Below, in pieces: positions 1 to 9,423 of a stretch of DNA of 64,000 bases. Both the position numbers and the translations under genes were made by a program. Position 1 is the first letter of the stretch. The number at the start of each line of letters is the position of its first letter. Origin of the DNA: Delia radicum (taxonomy: Eukaryota > Arthropoda > Insecta > Diptera > Anthomyiidae); the NCBI GenBank assembly GCA_021234595.1, contig CM037851.1, positions 108,875,507-108,939,506 of the forward strand. The letters are read 5' to 3'. The notes under the pieces are model-generated. The model was not told the DNA's origin. It searched no databases and saw only the letters and a program-made list of their open reading frames with translations.

Positions 1-759
1 TTTTAGCCCCATTATGCCCGAGTTTTGATTACTTTCTTGCTTATGATCATACTTTGGGAAAATATATATATTTAAAGAAGTTTTTTCAGATCTTGGTAGA
101 TTATTTCGGTAACGGTATTTTTATGGTATTGAAATTTTAATTATATCGGTAACGGTATTTTACGGATAACGGTGTTTCAATTATTTCGGTAACGGTATTT
201 TAAGATATTGATATTTTATTTATATCGGTAACGGTATTTTACGGATAACGGTATTTCAATTATTTCGGTAACGGTATTTTTGGGTTAACGATGGTCAGTT
301 GGAAGGGGTTTGAATCGGTTACAGTAATTTAGCGATATTGACTGCCATCTCTGATTGCGTATATTCTTGTGTATAAGCATTGAATGTACGTATGTATGAT
401 GAATAAATAGAATATTTTAAAATTTGATTCAAAATTTTAAGAAGTAATCCCACATTTTCACTCATAACTTTTGAACGCGTTAACCGATTTTGATCATTTT
501 CACTAGCAGACTGCTCATGATATCAACAACCAATTTGACTGAAAATTAGCAACACCTCTTCTGTATTAGCGGAGTATTTTGTATTAACACAGGACAGACG
601 GACAGACGGACAGACGGACATGGCTATATCGACTTCTCTATTCATGCTGATCAAGAATATATATAGTTTATGGGGTCCTAGATTTTTTTAAAAGAATTAC
701 AAACATTTGACAAAGTGATATATACCCTCCTGCACTATGGGATGGAGGGTTTAAAAACA
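1..759 (+). repeat. GGTAACGGTATTTTA-family dispersed repeat, copy A (5' end outside window)
   Basis: The first 300 bases are imperfect tandem units of TTTCGGTAACGGTATTTTA. They are followed by a unique tail with a GACAGACG microsatellite (593-620) and a terminal hairpin ACCCTCC...GGAGGGT (724-750). The same order recurs at 5545-6655 (minus), 42326-42892, 58905-59866 and 59867-60733, so this is a dispersed non-coding element. The hairpin end and GTCCGTCTG tract resemble the INE-1/DINE-1 Helitron-like repeats of flies; that assignment is inference. Confidence 0.75.
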
Positions 760-859
760 NNNNNNNNNNNNNNNNNNNNNNNNNNNNNNNNNNNNNNNNN
801 NNNNNNNNNNNNNNNNNNNNNNNNNNNNNNNNNNNNNNNNNNNNNNNNNNNNNNNNNNN
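760..859. other. Assembly gap (100 N)
   Basis: Exactly 100 undetermined bases, the usual placeholder for a gap of unknown size. It directly follows the hairpin end of repeat copy A, so the repeat probably blocked assembly. Confidence 0.98.
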
Positions 860-909
860 AAACCCGGTTTGTCATAAATTTCAACTAATTGGAAATTTTC
901 TGTGCCGTG

Positions 910-1316
910 TACACTGAGAGAACTATCTTAACTATAGTAATGTCCATTGAAACTTTTCATTTAAACAGGTTTCATTAAAGTCAATGTTTATGAAATGTCT
1001 GCAGAATCAATGAAAATCTTTATAAAATTAATGAATTATTCCGCCAATGAGGGCGTTTATAGAATTTATGAAACAGCTTCATATAATTTTTCAATATGAA
1101 ATGAAATTAATGAAATTATGAAATTTTATGAGAAAATAAAAAAAATTAAGTCTTTGAAATAATGTTATAGCTCTAAAGAAAATTTTCATTAAATTGTGAA
1201 ATAAATGTGGGAATATTTATAAAATTTCTTGGATATAATGAAATGTTTCGATGAATCTACGAAAAAATCGATGAAATTGTTTAATTGATATCATGAAGGA
1301 TAATTCTCTCAGTGTA
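910..1316. mobile_element. MITE with TACACTGAGAGAA terminal inverted repeats
   Basis: The left terminus TACACTGAGAGAA (910-922) is matched by its reverse complement TTCTCTCAGTGTA (1304-1316). The inside is non-coding and rich in ATGAAAT words. A related, longer copy lies at 21229-22361 and a fragment at about 42900-43090. GTG flanks both ends and may be a short target duplication. No transposase source is visible. Confidence 0.7.
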
Positions 1317-1746
1317 GTGTTAATTGCAAATATCTTTTACTTAACTCATCAAATAAAAGAAAATGAATAATGTTAATTAAGCACCAGCAAAGTTGATTGC
1401 TTTGTTATTATTGAGCTAAGATGAAATTTACCTTTTAACTTTTCTATTTTTAGTGTTTGTTCATTAAACGAAATGATATTTTTCATATAATTTTATGCAT
1501 TAGCTTAATGAAAAGTTTCAATGGACGAATTCCTGTGCAATTCATTGATTTCTGGAAAAATTCATTAATAGTGAATTTTCATTGTTGATCTATAAATTGT
1601 GTGTGAGATGTTGGTTAGTTCGGTTAAAGATCATGAATATTTTTTCCATATTAACAGAAAATTATAATAATTTTATTTGTGATAATTTACTTTAAGTAAC
1701 AGAAAAAACACTTAGAAAAAAAGTTATTTGACACCTGCATGAATGG
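1317..1746. other. AT-rich stretch, nothing recognised
   Basis: No open frame, RNA gene or clear inverted repeat seen. It contains ATGAAA/TTTCATT-rich patches like those of the preceding MITE (for example around 1500-1590), so it may be an older decayed relative. Confidence 0.5.
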
Positions 1747-2205
1747 AGTTAACTTTCTAGCCCGCAACGTCCTTAATCAACATTCTTCGTGCCTTAAAGT
1801 GTTAAATAGTAAACATCATCTACTTAACTCAACTAGTTAAGTTAAAAAACGTAACGTGACTTAGTTTGTTGAGAATGACGAAATTTACTGCGAACTTATT
1901 TTCATAGAAAATACACCTTTATAGAAAATAAGTTGTTGTCTTTCCACACAGTCGCTGAAAAGTTCACCCCATCATAGTGAGAAATTCTTTCCTCATAAGT
2001 TCCCCTAGGTGTCGCTGTTTTCATTAGCAAGAAGCATATTATATTTGTGTTTTTCAAGTGGAAATCGTGGGAACAACAATAAGGGTTTCTTATTACAATT
2101 CTAAATAAATTTTGCAGACGCTTTTCGTCAACATTAAATGTTTTGCGCGTGTAGCGACAGAAGCTTATAATTTTATATTAAGTTATGGAATGCCATATCT
2201 TAACT
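1747..2205 (-). mobile_element. 3' LTR of an errantivirus (Ty3/gypsy class)
   Basis: On the minus strand the segment begins AGTTAAGATATGG (from 2205) and ends AGTTAACT (1754-1747), giving the short inverted termini expected of an LTR. It lies immediately downstream of a polypurine tract and of the env remnant read on the same strand. The part at 2027-2205 is repeated almost exactly at 19527-19709, showing that it is a mobile sequence. No matching 5' LTR is found in the next 5 kb, so the provirus is 5'-truncated or scrambled. The left boundary rests only on the terminal palindrome. Confidence 0.72.
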
Positions 2206-2217
2206 CCTCCCCCTGTA
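2206..2217 (-). other. Polypurine tract (plus-strand primer) of the errantivirus
   Basis: On the minus strand the purine run CAGGGGGAGGAG directly abuts the LTR start AGTTAAG. That is where LTR retroelements place the plus-strand primer. Confidence 0.7.
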
Positions 2218-2832
2218 AGATCAATCGTCCCGATTGTTAAAATGCTGGCAGATCATTAGCACTACAGAATCGTTGTTTTGATTCGTGTAAAGAGGATTCT
2301 TCATTAACTGAAGCCTTTGGTTTGACTTCTTCATTAACCATTGTTATCACATTAATATCCGAGTTGTGTTTAGCTCTAATTTTGCAAATTACTAGGCAAA
2401 CTGTAATAATTAATGCAATAGAAAAAATAACATTGATTGAAAACATTAATTTCCCCCTAGTTGATATAGAATTTATTTCATCGATATTATTTACTTGTAA
2501 GTTCTTATCATTTCCAAAGACAGAATTTCTTCAACTAATAATTTGTTAGATGATAGCTGTAAAACAGCTGGAAGTGGTTTCCAAGTTGATAATTCTCTAG
2601 AAAAGAATGTTCGATTTCCAATAGTAATTATTTCATTGTGAAACTGAATTAGGTATGTTCCTGACAAATGATATGTGTTATTTTCGGATACTCCCACAGT
2701 TCCGTTAAATTGATTCAAAAGGATAACGCGTTGATATAATTCTTGTACGGTAGGTACGTGTTGATTATTTATAAAAGTACAATTGTGATTCTTGCTTTTA
2801 AAAGTGATGGTATACAATTAGATTCACTTATA

Positions 2833-4132
2833 AAGGGTGGTTAAATTTCAAGGGCCGATGTTGATTTTGAATAAAACACAAACTATTTAGGAAATTATTG
2901 TAATTTTATTTTATTATGATATATTGGTATTACTCAATTATGTATGGAACAAAATATCGGCCAAATGGGCGCCGCGACCACGGCGGCACACCTCCATCCG
3001 ATGGTCCAAATTTTCGATCACGCTGAGGCATAATGGAGGTTCTATGCCTTTAATGTGCCGAATTATCTCATCCTTTAGCTCTTGAATTGTTGCTGGCTTA
3101 TCGACGTACACCTTTTCTTTCAAATAACCCCAAAGAAAAAAGTCCAACGGTGTCAAATCACATGATCTTGGCGGCCAATTGACATCGCCATTACGTGAGA
3201 TAACACGGCCATTGAATTTGTTGCGCAAAAGAGCCATTGTTTCGTTAGCTGTGTGGCAAGTGGCACCGTCCTGCTGAAACCACATATCGTCCACATCCAT
3301 ATCTTCCAATTCGGGCCATAAAAAGTTCGTTATCATCTCACGATAGCGAACACCATTCACAGTAACTGCCTGACCGGCCTCATTTTGGAAAAAATACGGT
3401 CCGATGATGCCGCCAGCCCATAAACCGCACCAAACAGTCACTCTTTGTGGGTGCATTGGTTTTTCGACAATCACTCTTGGATTCTCATTCGCCCGCAATT
3501 CTGTTTATTGACGAATCCACTGAGGTGAAAATGTGCCTCATCACTGAAGATGATTTTCTTCGAAAATTGATCATCCACTGTTGCCATTTCTTGCCACCAT
3601 TCTGCCCATTCACGACGTTTGGAATGGTCAAGAGGCTTTAGTTCTTGAGCCAATTGCACCTTGTAAGCGTGTAAATGCAAGTCTTTATGCATAATGTTCA
3701 TCAATGACGAGCGTGAGAGGTGCAATTGTTGGGCACGACGACGAGTTGAGGTGGACGGCTCTTCAGCCACACTATCGCGAACAGCAGCAATATTTTTCTG
3801 CAGTACGAGCTGTACGAGCATGCACTGGTGTTCTCACATCTTCTACAGACCCGGTTTTGCTCGAATTTTTCCACGATTTTTGCGATTGTACGCACATTTG
3901 GACGATCAAATTGACCCAAACAAATCACGAAGTGCACGATATGCATTTTGATTTGAACGCCCATTTTCATAATAAGTCTGGATAACTTTAACACGTTGTT
4001 GGATTGTGTATCTCTCCATGGTTCAAATTGAGTAAGTCTGAAATAGAGAAATGTCAAATAAAATTCGGAAAAAAACTTGGCGTTTAGGTGTGGTTCACAT
4101 TCAACATCGGCCCTTACAATTTAACCACCCTT
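2833..4132 (-). mobile_element. rosa-like mariner element inserted in env
   Basis: The inverted termini begin AAGGGTGGTTAAATTTCAAG on the left, with the near-perfect complement ending TTAACCACCCTT on the right. They are flanked by the canonical TA duplication (2831-2832 and 4133-4134). Length is 1,300 bp, normal for a full-size mariner. Both termini and the target duplication are intact although the coding region is not. It is younger than the env gene it splits. Confidence 0.93.
2938..4019 (-). pseudogene. Mariner transposase, DD41D (rosa-like), frameshifted
   Basis: Tc1/mariner DDE transposase, the cut-and-paste nuclease of its element. The reading starts at ATG 4019 (MERYTIQQRVKVIQTYYENG), then a helix-turn-helix part with RPNVRTIAKIVEKF. 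The first catalytic Asp is in IIFSDEAHF (about 3560-3535), the second in WFQQDGATCH (about 3270), the third in CDLTPLDFF (about 3160-3140). There are 41 residues between the second and third acids, counted to the last Asp of TPLDF, which is the spacing reported for the rosa group. The frame changes three times (near 3910, 3820 and 3500), so the protein is dead although all three acids survive. Confidence 0.88.
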
Positions 4133-5040
4133 TATCTATTAAATTCTCATTATTACAAATACAAAATTGATTATATTCAAAACAATTATTTTAATATGAA
4201 AATTCGATTTTCACATTAATAATATTTTCCGAATTTATTTTTATAATTTTTTCATTTTGTTTTATAGGTTTAATTAATATTTTTCGCAACTTGTCCGATC
4301 AATTGCTGGCAAGTTAATTATACAAATTAATGACGAATGATCTGTTGCCATTCTAATTGAAGCACATCCTAACGCTTCTTCTAAATTGTTATAAGGCAAG
4401 AACTCCTTAGCTTCATCTATTTCTCGCTCTGAGAGTATGAATGAATTTATTACCCCTACTTTTGCCCATTGTAAGGCGTATTCAATGTTCGTAACTTCTG
4501 TTTTTATAATATTTATCTTCTACTGTCCTTTGAACTTCCCCCAAATATTGAATTGTCTTCAAAATGTTGTCCGTGGTGTTGGTCAGTAAGTTAATTCTTT
4601 CGACCGTATCCCCATTAATTACCCTTTGTCGTTCATTATTCGTTAGAAGTTTGTTCACCTTGTCCACTACAATGTTATGGTCCTCGTGATCCGGTGTACT
4701 GGCTATCCATTTCCCAAACTGTTTCGATAATGTCAATTGAACGCTTTGTCCTTGGTCTCATTCTCTTCAACTGGTTCTTCAGTTGGTTAATGTCATGAAG
4801 AAGTATGGGTAGTATCGAGCTGTTTCTTAATAATTTCTGTTGAACTTCGTTGTTCAAATTGTCAACTGTTTGTTCGTATTCGTCTAATTCCAATACATGG
4901 ATGAGCTTAAAATTTTCGTTCTGTAATCTTGCCTGTCCTACATGAATCGAGATTAATTGCGAATTTGTATAGTCCCAATATTTGAACTTCTGACTTGCAA
5001 ATTGCAAACATTGCAAGAAGTATTATTAGATAGTTCATGT

Positions 5041-5544
5041 TATTAATACTCCGCTTGAATAGGATGGTGGTTGCTAATATCTGAGTATAGTAGTCGCTGA
5101 TTTCTGTTTTTTGACGTTGAGTCTGTTGTTGTTGTTGTTGTTGTATTTGATGAGAATGGTAGTTGCTGATTTTCTGTTAAATTTTAGGCTTTTCAATATG
5201 GTTTTTTCTTAGCCTTTTTTATAGTATCGTTTCAAAAAAAAATTTCCTTTAGCACTTTGTCACTGTTTTTATTTTGATATATAGGTTTTTAGGTTCTTTT
5301 CTTAGCCTTTTTTAATATTTTTTTCAAAAAAGAAAATTGTTCACTTTAGCACTTTGTCATTGTTTCAGGAATATTTTATTTTAAGGAGCACTTTTACTTT
5401 ACTTGTTTTTATTTTTAAGCACTTTTTCTTAAAATTACTGTCACATTTAAATATTTTTATTAATATAATTTTTTTTAAATTGTAGTTGTTTTTTATTCGA
5501 CCTTTCCAATTTAATTATAAAAATAAAATGATTGAGCTCGAGGC
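5041..5544. other. Non-coding T-rich segment with an internal duplication
   Basis: Holds a TTG microsatellite (about 5127-5141) and two imperfect copies of a block containing CTTAGCCTTTTTTA and TTTAGCACTTTGTCA (about 5205-5265 and 5300-5365). The last 35 bases, ending ATTGAGCTCGAGGCCTGGAT, reappear inverted at 19148-19182, beside the other errantiviral LTR fragment. It is probably part of the same composite mobile unit. Confidence 0.55.
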
Positions 5545-6655
5545 CTGGATTTTATACCCTCCATCCCATAGTGCAGGAGGGTATATATCACTTTGTCAAA
5601 TGTTTGTAATTCTTTTAAAAAACAATCTGGGACCCCATAAACTATATATATTCTTGATCAGCATGAATAGAGAAGTCGATATAGCCATGTCCGTCTGTCC
5701 GTCTGTCCGTCTGTCTGTGTTAATACAAAATACTCCGCTAATACAGAAGAGGTGTTGCTAATTTTCAGTCAAATTGTTTGTTGATATCATGAGCAGTTTG
5801 GTAGTGAAAATGATCAAATCGGTTAACGCGTTCAAAAGTTATGAGTGAAAATGTGGGAATACCTCTTAAAATTTTGAATCAAATTTTAAAATATTCTATT
5901 TATTTCATCATACATACGTACATTCAATGCTTATACACAAGAATATACGCAATCAGGGATGGCAGTCCATATCGCTTAAATACTGTCTCCGATCCAAACC
6001 CCCTTATAACTGACTATCGTTTTCCCAAAAATACCGTTACCGAAATAATTGAAATACCGTTATCCGTAAAATACCGTTACCGATATAATTAAAATATCAA
6101 TATCTTAAAATACCGTAACCGAAATAATTGAAATACCATTATCCGTAAAATACCGTTACCGATATAATTAAAATATCAATACCATAAAAATACCGTTACC
6201 GAAATAATCTACCAAGATCTGAAAAAAAACTTCTTTAAATATACATATATATTTTCCCAAAGTATGATCATAAACTAGAAAATCATTAAGACTCGGGCAT
6301 AATGGGGCCAAAAATTGTAGTTTGCATTAACATTACCTGAATAGCTAAAATAACGTTACCCTTAAAATGCCGTTAAAAAATAACTGAAAAATCTTTTCCC
6401 TAAAATAAAGTTACCGAAATAACTAAAATGTAACGTCATTTTGTATCTAAAATACCGTTAACGCAATAAATAAAACACCGTTAGCGCTAAAAGCCCGCAA
6501 CCGAAATAACTGAAATCTAGTTACCTCTGAAATACCGTTACCGAAATAAAAGAAATAGCGTTAACCAAACCAATAACCACATAGAATCTGTTACCATTCG
6601 TGGTCATAATCAACACGCACAAAAACAAAAAACCCACAAAATATTGTTGTTGTTT
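5545..6655 (-). repeat. GGTAACGGTATTTTA-family repeat, copy B, near full length
   Basis: The hairpin end ACCCTCCATCCCATAG lies at the left, followed by the GTCCGTCTG tract and several inverted units (AAATACCGTTACCGA). The far end CCACAAAATATTGTTGTTG marks the 5' terminus as also seen at 58905. This is the most complete single copy in the window. It is inverted relative to copy A with 4.8 kb between. No coding capacity. Confidence 0.75.
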
Positions 6656-7117
6656 TTTTTGTTAAATGGTATGTATGCATGTATGTATGTATGTTTAGTA
6701 GCAATCGCATGCAGTGTTGCCAGGTTTGACGATTTATCGTCATTTTGACGATATTTAATACCCAAAATAACTAAATGATGATTTTATGATTTTTGCTGCC
6801 AACAAAATTACGAATTTTTGCCAAAAGTTTAATATATCACCAAAGCATATTTATTTGTCACTGGATCTATTTTTCGATTTATATTATTATCGATTAATAT
6901 TATTTGAAAAAATACCACATTCTTTCTTTTTTGTGTCTCGAAACACTCTAAACGCATAAAATATTTTCTTTTTTAATTTTTTGACAAACTTAATTTTATT
7001 ACACTTTTTGTTTGATTGATGTGATGTATAGTGTAAACATATGTGTCGTAATGTAATGGGTATTTAATAATTATTTCATTATGTATGTCTCCGCAAGCGT
7101 GTTTGTAAAATAATTTT
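6656..7117 (+). repeat. TTGCCAGGTTTGACGATTT-family repeat, copy 1
   Basis: After a GTATGTAT microsatellite, the motif AGCAATCGCATGCAGTGTTGCCAGG (6700-6724) opens a block of about 400 bp that is repeated at 15067-15475. Related arms lie at 35992-36110, 37340-37520, 56393-56470 and 58060-58190. Some of those occur as facing pairs, so the family has long terminal inverted repeats. No ORF. Confidence 0.65.
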
Positions 7118-7230
7118 CCATCCCATAGTGCGGAGGGTATACACACTTTGTAAAAGTAGTTGTAGTTCTTTTAAAAAAAAATCTGGGAAAAAACCACAAA
7201 ATATTGTTGTTGTTTTTTTGTTTTGTTTTG
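7118..7230 (-). repeat. Miniature copy of the GGTAACGGTATTTTA family
   Basis: It joins the hairpin end (CCATCCCATAGTGCGGAGGGTAT) directly to the opposite terminus (CCACAAAATATTGTTGTTG). All of the intervening 900 or so bases are missing. Both family termini survive in about 115 bp, which defines them independently of the long copies. Confidence 0.7.
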
Positions 7231-7235
7231 TAATA

Positions 7236-7937
7236 CAGGGTGGCTGATAAATGTCACTACAAAGAACACGTAATAACTTTTTTTCTGAGTTATTAATCGG
7301 TTCGATTTATTTTTTTTTTTTGGTTTCATTGGTTCGTCTTTCAATTTAAGGAAATGAACGAATGGGGTAATGAAACTAACATTTTGATTGTGCGCCACTA
7401 CAATGCTTTGGGGGCTGGCATTTCCGCATAAACAAACTTAACGGGCACATTAGGCGGCACTCCTCCGAGCAGATTGGGCTCGTAAATTATTTAGTCAATC
7501 GTGGAACAATCGTTAGGACGCCTTTTTAATCAAAATTTCTCAGTTCGAATGTAAGAAACAATTGTTGCCATAGTTGCTGCAATACAAGTCAATTCTAGAG
7601 TTTCGACATGGAATATTTTTGCTCATATATTTATCACCAGACAGTCAATACGGACAGTTCTGCTTAAGGATTTTCATTTCTCTCCTTTAAAAAAATCAAA
7701 CAACAAGCAATTGAACGCAGTAGACTTGCCCCTTAGCTTGGAATTTTCTCTGTAATTTGCACGGGATTTCGCTTGCATTTGATGTCATCAGGCGTGTTAG
7801 TCATTTTAAATAAATTGTTCTTAAAGCCATTAAAAATACTTATTAAAAATGTATGGCTTTTCAAATGTAAAAACAAAGAAATAAAAATAAAAAGTTATTT
7901 AAATTTCTTATTGTAACAATATGCATCAGCCACCCTG
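7236..7937 (+). mobile_element. Non-autonomous Tc1/mariner-type element, CAGGGTGGCTG termini
   Basis: CAGGGTGGCTGATAAATG at the left faces ATGCATCAGCCACCCTG at the right. TA flanks each end (7234-7235, 7938-7939). The 702 bp show no intact frame. Stretches such as 7400-7480 and 7630-7790 are shared with an inverted second copy at 37549-38042, so they are true element sequence. Confidence 0.82.
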
Positions 7938-9269
7938 TATGTATGTATGTATGAATGTTTTTATAACTGGTATGTATGCAGGCACGTAGCTAAGGGGGGC
8001 TTGGGGGCTAGAGCCCCCCCGAAATGATTTGACAAATTTAAAAACTTAATACAATTCGTTAGAAAGTAACAATGTTATTGATAAATTTAATATGAAAATA
8101 TTTATTTTGACTTGGATCAAATAGGAAATAGTTTTATATGATTCGAATCTTAAAATTTCGTTAGAAAACATCGCCTGCAAATGGGCGGCTATCATTGTTA
8201 GAGTTGATTTTCGACAAAAAGCAATAAATAAAATCTTTTCATAAGAGATTTCGAAGTCTTTGACTTAAAATATAATCAAAAAATTGTTTGAGACAATGCA
8301 AACTAAACAGAAAAAACTAAAATTGAGTTTTAATTAAAATATTTGTTGATTCAGCAAAAGTTTAACTAAATTCGGTCGTGTTGATGCAATTGTAGTAACA
8401 ACTAAAATAATTTGTATCTATTTAATTAATATTATTTTCAATTACATATAGTTTTATTCACATCTATTAAAAATTTAATTGAATATTGTTTACTATTGGG
8501 AAAAATTAGACCATTTGAAAAATCGCAAAATTTGAAAAAAAATTGCCAAAACAATCCTCAAATTGCAGAAATTTAAAAAAACTCCCAAAATAAACGCCAA
8601 AATTCCAAAAAAATTTAAAAAAAAATGACCAAAATTAAAGAAACGCGAATTTTCAACTTTAAACGATTTTTTTTTAATTTTGGCGACTTTTTAAAATTTT
8701 TGCATTTGTTTCAATGTTGTTCAACGTTATAAAAACTGAGAATTTTTTTTTATAGTGTAGTGTTTTGTCTGCCGTGCTGTCAACACGTTTTTAAATGTGT
8801 CTTGTCGGTTTTTTTCGTTTGTCCTGTTTATAATTTTAAATTAAACAAATAATTTTATTAGTGTCGTTCCGTCCAAAGAAATTAAAAAAACAACAAAATA
8901 ATATATTAAAAAAAAAAAATACCATCTTTATACAAACAAATAATAAGCACAAAACAAAATAGAAAACTTAATAGACATTATTGAATCTAACATAAATAAC
9001 AATAAAAATATTAAGAAAAACAACGCTAAATAAACAGCTAAATTTACAACAATAACAATTAAAACCCTACCATAACACAAAATAATAAAAACAAAACCAT
9101 TATTACTTCCAACAATCATCAACATCAACATCAACAAAAAAAAAAAAAAAAACAATACACCTGATCTTCGTTATACGGCGCTGTTATTTTAATAATGACC
9201 AAGCAAGGGGCTTTTATGCCTCCTTAATAAGTGTCATTGTTACTTTCCTAGCCATTTTTATTGTATACG

Positions 9270-9385
9270 GTGTATAAGGGGCGGTGAGTCAAATTGTTGT
9301 TTGGTTATTTAATGTCAAAGGTATAACACTGGTCATTAAATAACCAACTACAGCAACAGTTTTCACTACTGTTCCCCTTATACAC
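9270..9385 (+). promoter_or_regulatory. Strong nested stem-loop in the LINE leader
   Basis: The outer arms GTGTATAAGGGG (9270-9281) and CCCCTTATACAC (9374-9385) are perfect 12-bp complements. Inside them TTGGTTATTTAATG (9301-9314) pairs perfectly with CATTAAATAACCAA (9334-9347), and shorter pairings (GTGA/TCAC) lie between. It ends 38 bases before the ATG of the LINE protein. A role in translation start, RNA processing or RNP recognition is inference. Confidence 0.75.
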
Positions 9386-9423
9386 TCGTAAGGATTTTGA
9401 TTTTATATTTTTCTTATTTTGTT

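Larger units (their letters stand above)
2237..5036 (-). pseudogene. env: Decayed errantiviral env gene, interrupted by a mariner
   Basis: Read right to left, it starts near 5036 with a hydrophobic leader. An LELDEYEQTVDNL region follows, then the basic cleavage-type motif RTKRS and a downstream VWE/WIAS-PDHED segment (about 4740-4670). A TD-x-SLI stretch lies near 4330, and after the mariner come ectodomain pieces (2817-2491) and a membrane anchor VIFSIALIITVCLVIC with a short cytoplasmic tail (2446-2237). This domain order is that of insect errantivirus envelope glycoproteins. The leader and the rest are in different frames, further shifts occur near 4730 and 4490, and the mariner at 2833-4132 splits the body, so it cannot make protein. 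gag and pol are absent. Confidence 0.78.

Noticed and set aside
2491..2817. Stand-alone small gene on the minus strand
   Set aside because: It is part of the errantiviral env remnant downstream of the mariner, in line with the membrane anchor at 2446-2237.
3694..3985. Plus-strand ORFs over the mariner
   Set aside because: Antisense shadows of the frameshifted transposase.
1..6655. One giant foldback element with 0.75-1.1 kb inverted ends
   Set aside because: The supposed ends also occur singly and in tandem elsewhere in the window, so they are independent insertions that happen to face each other.
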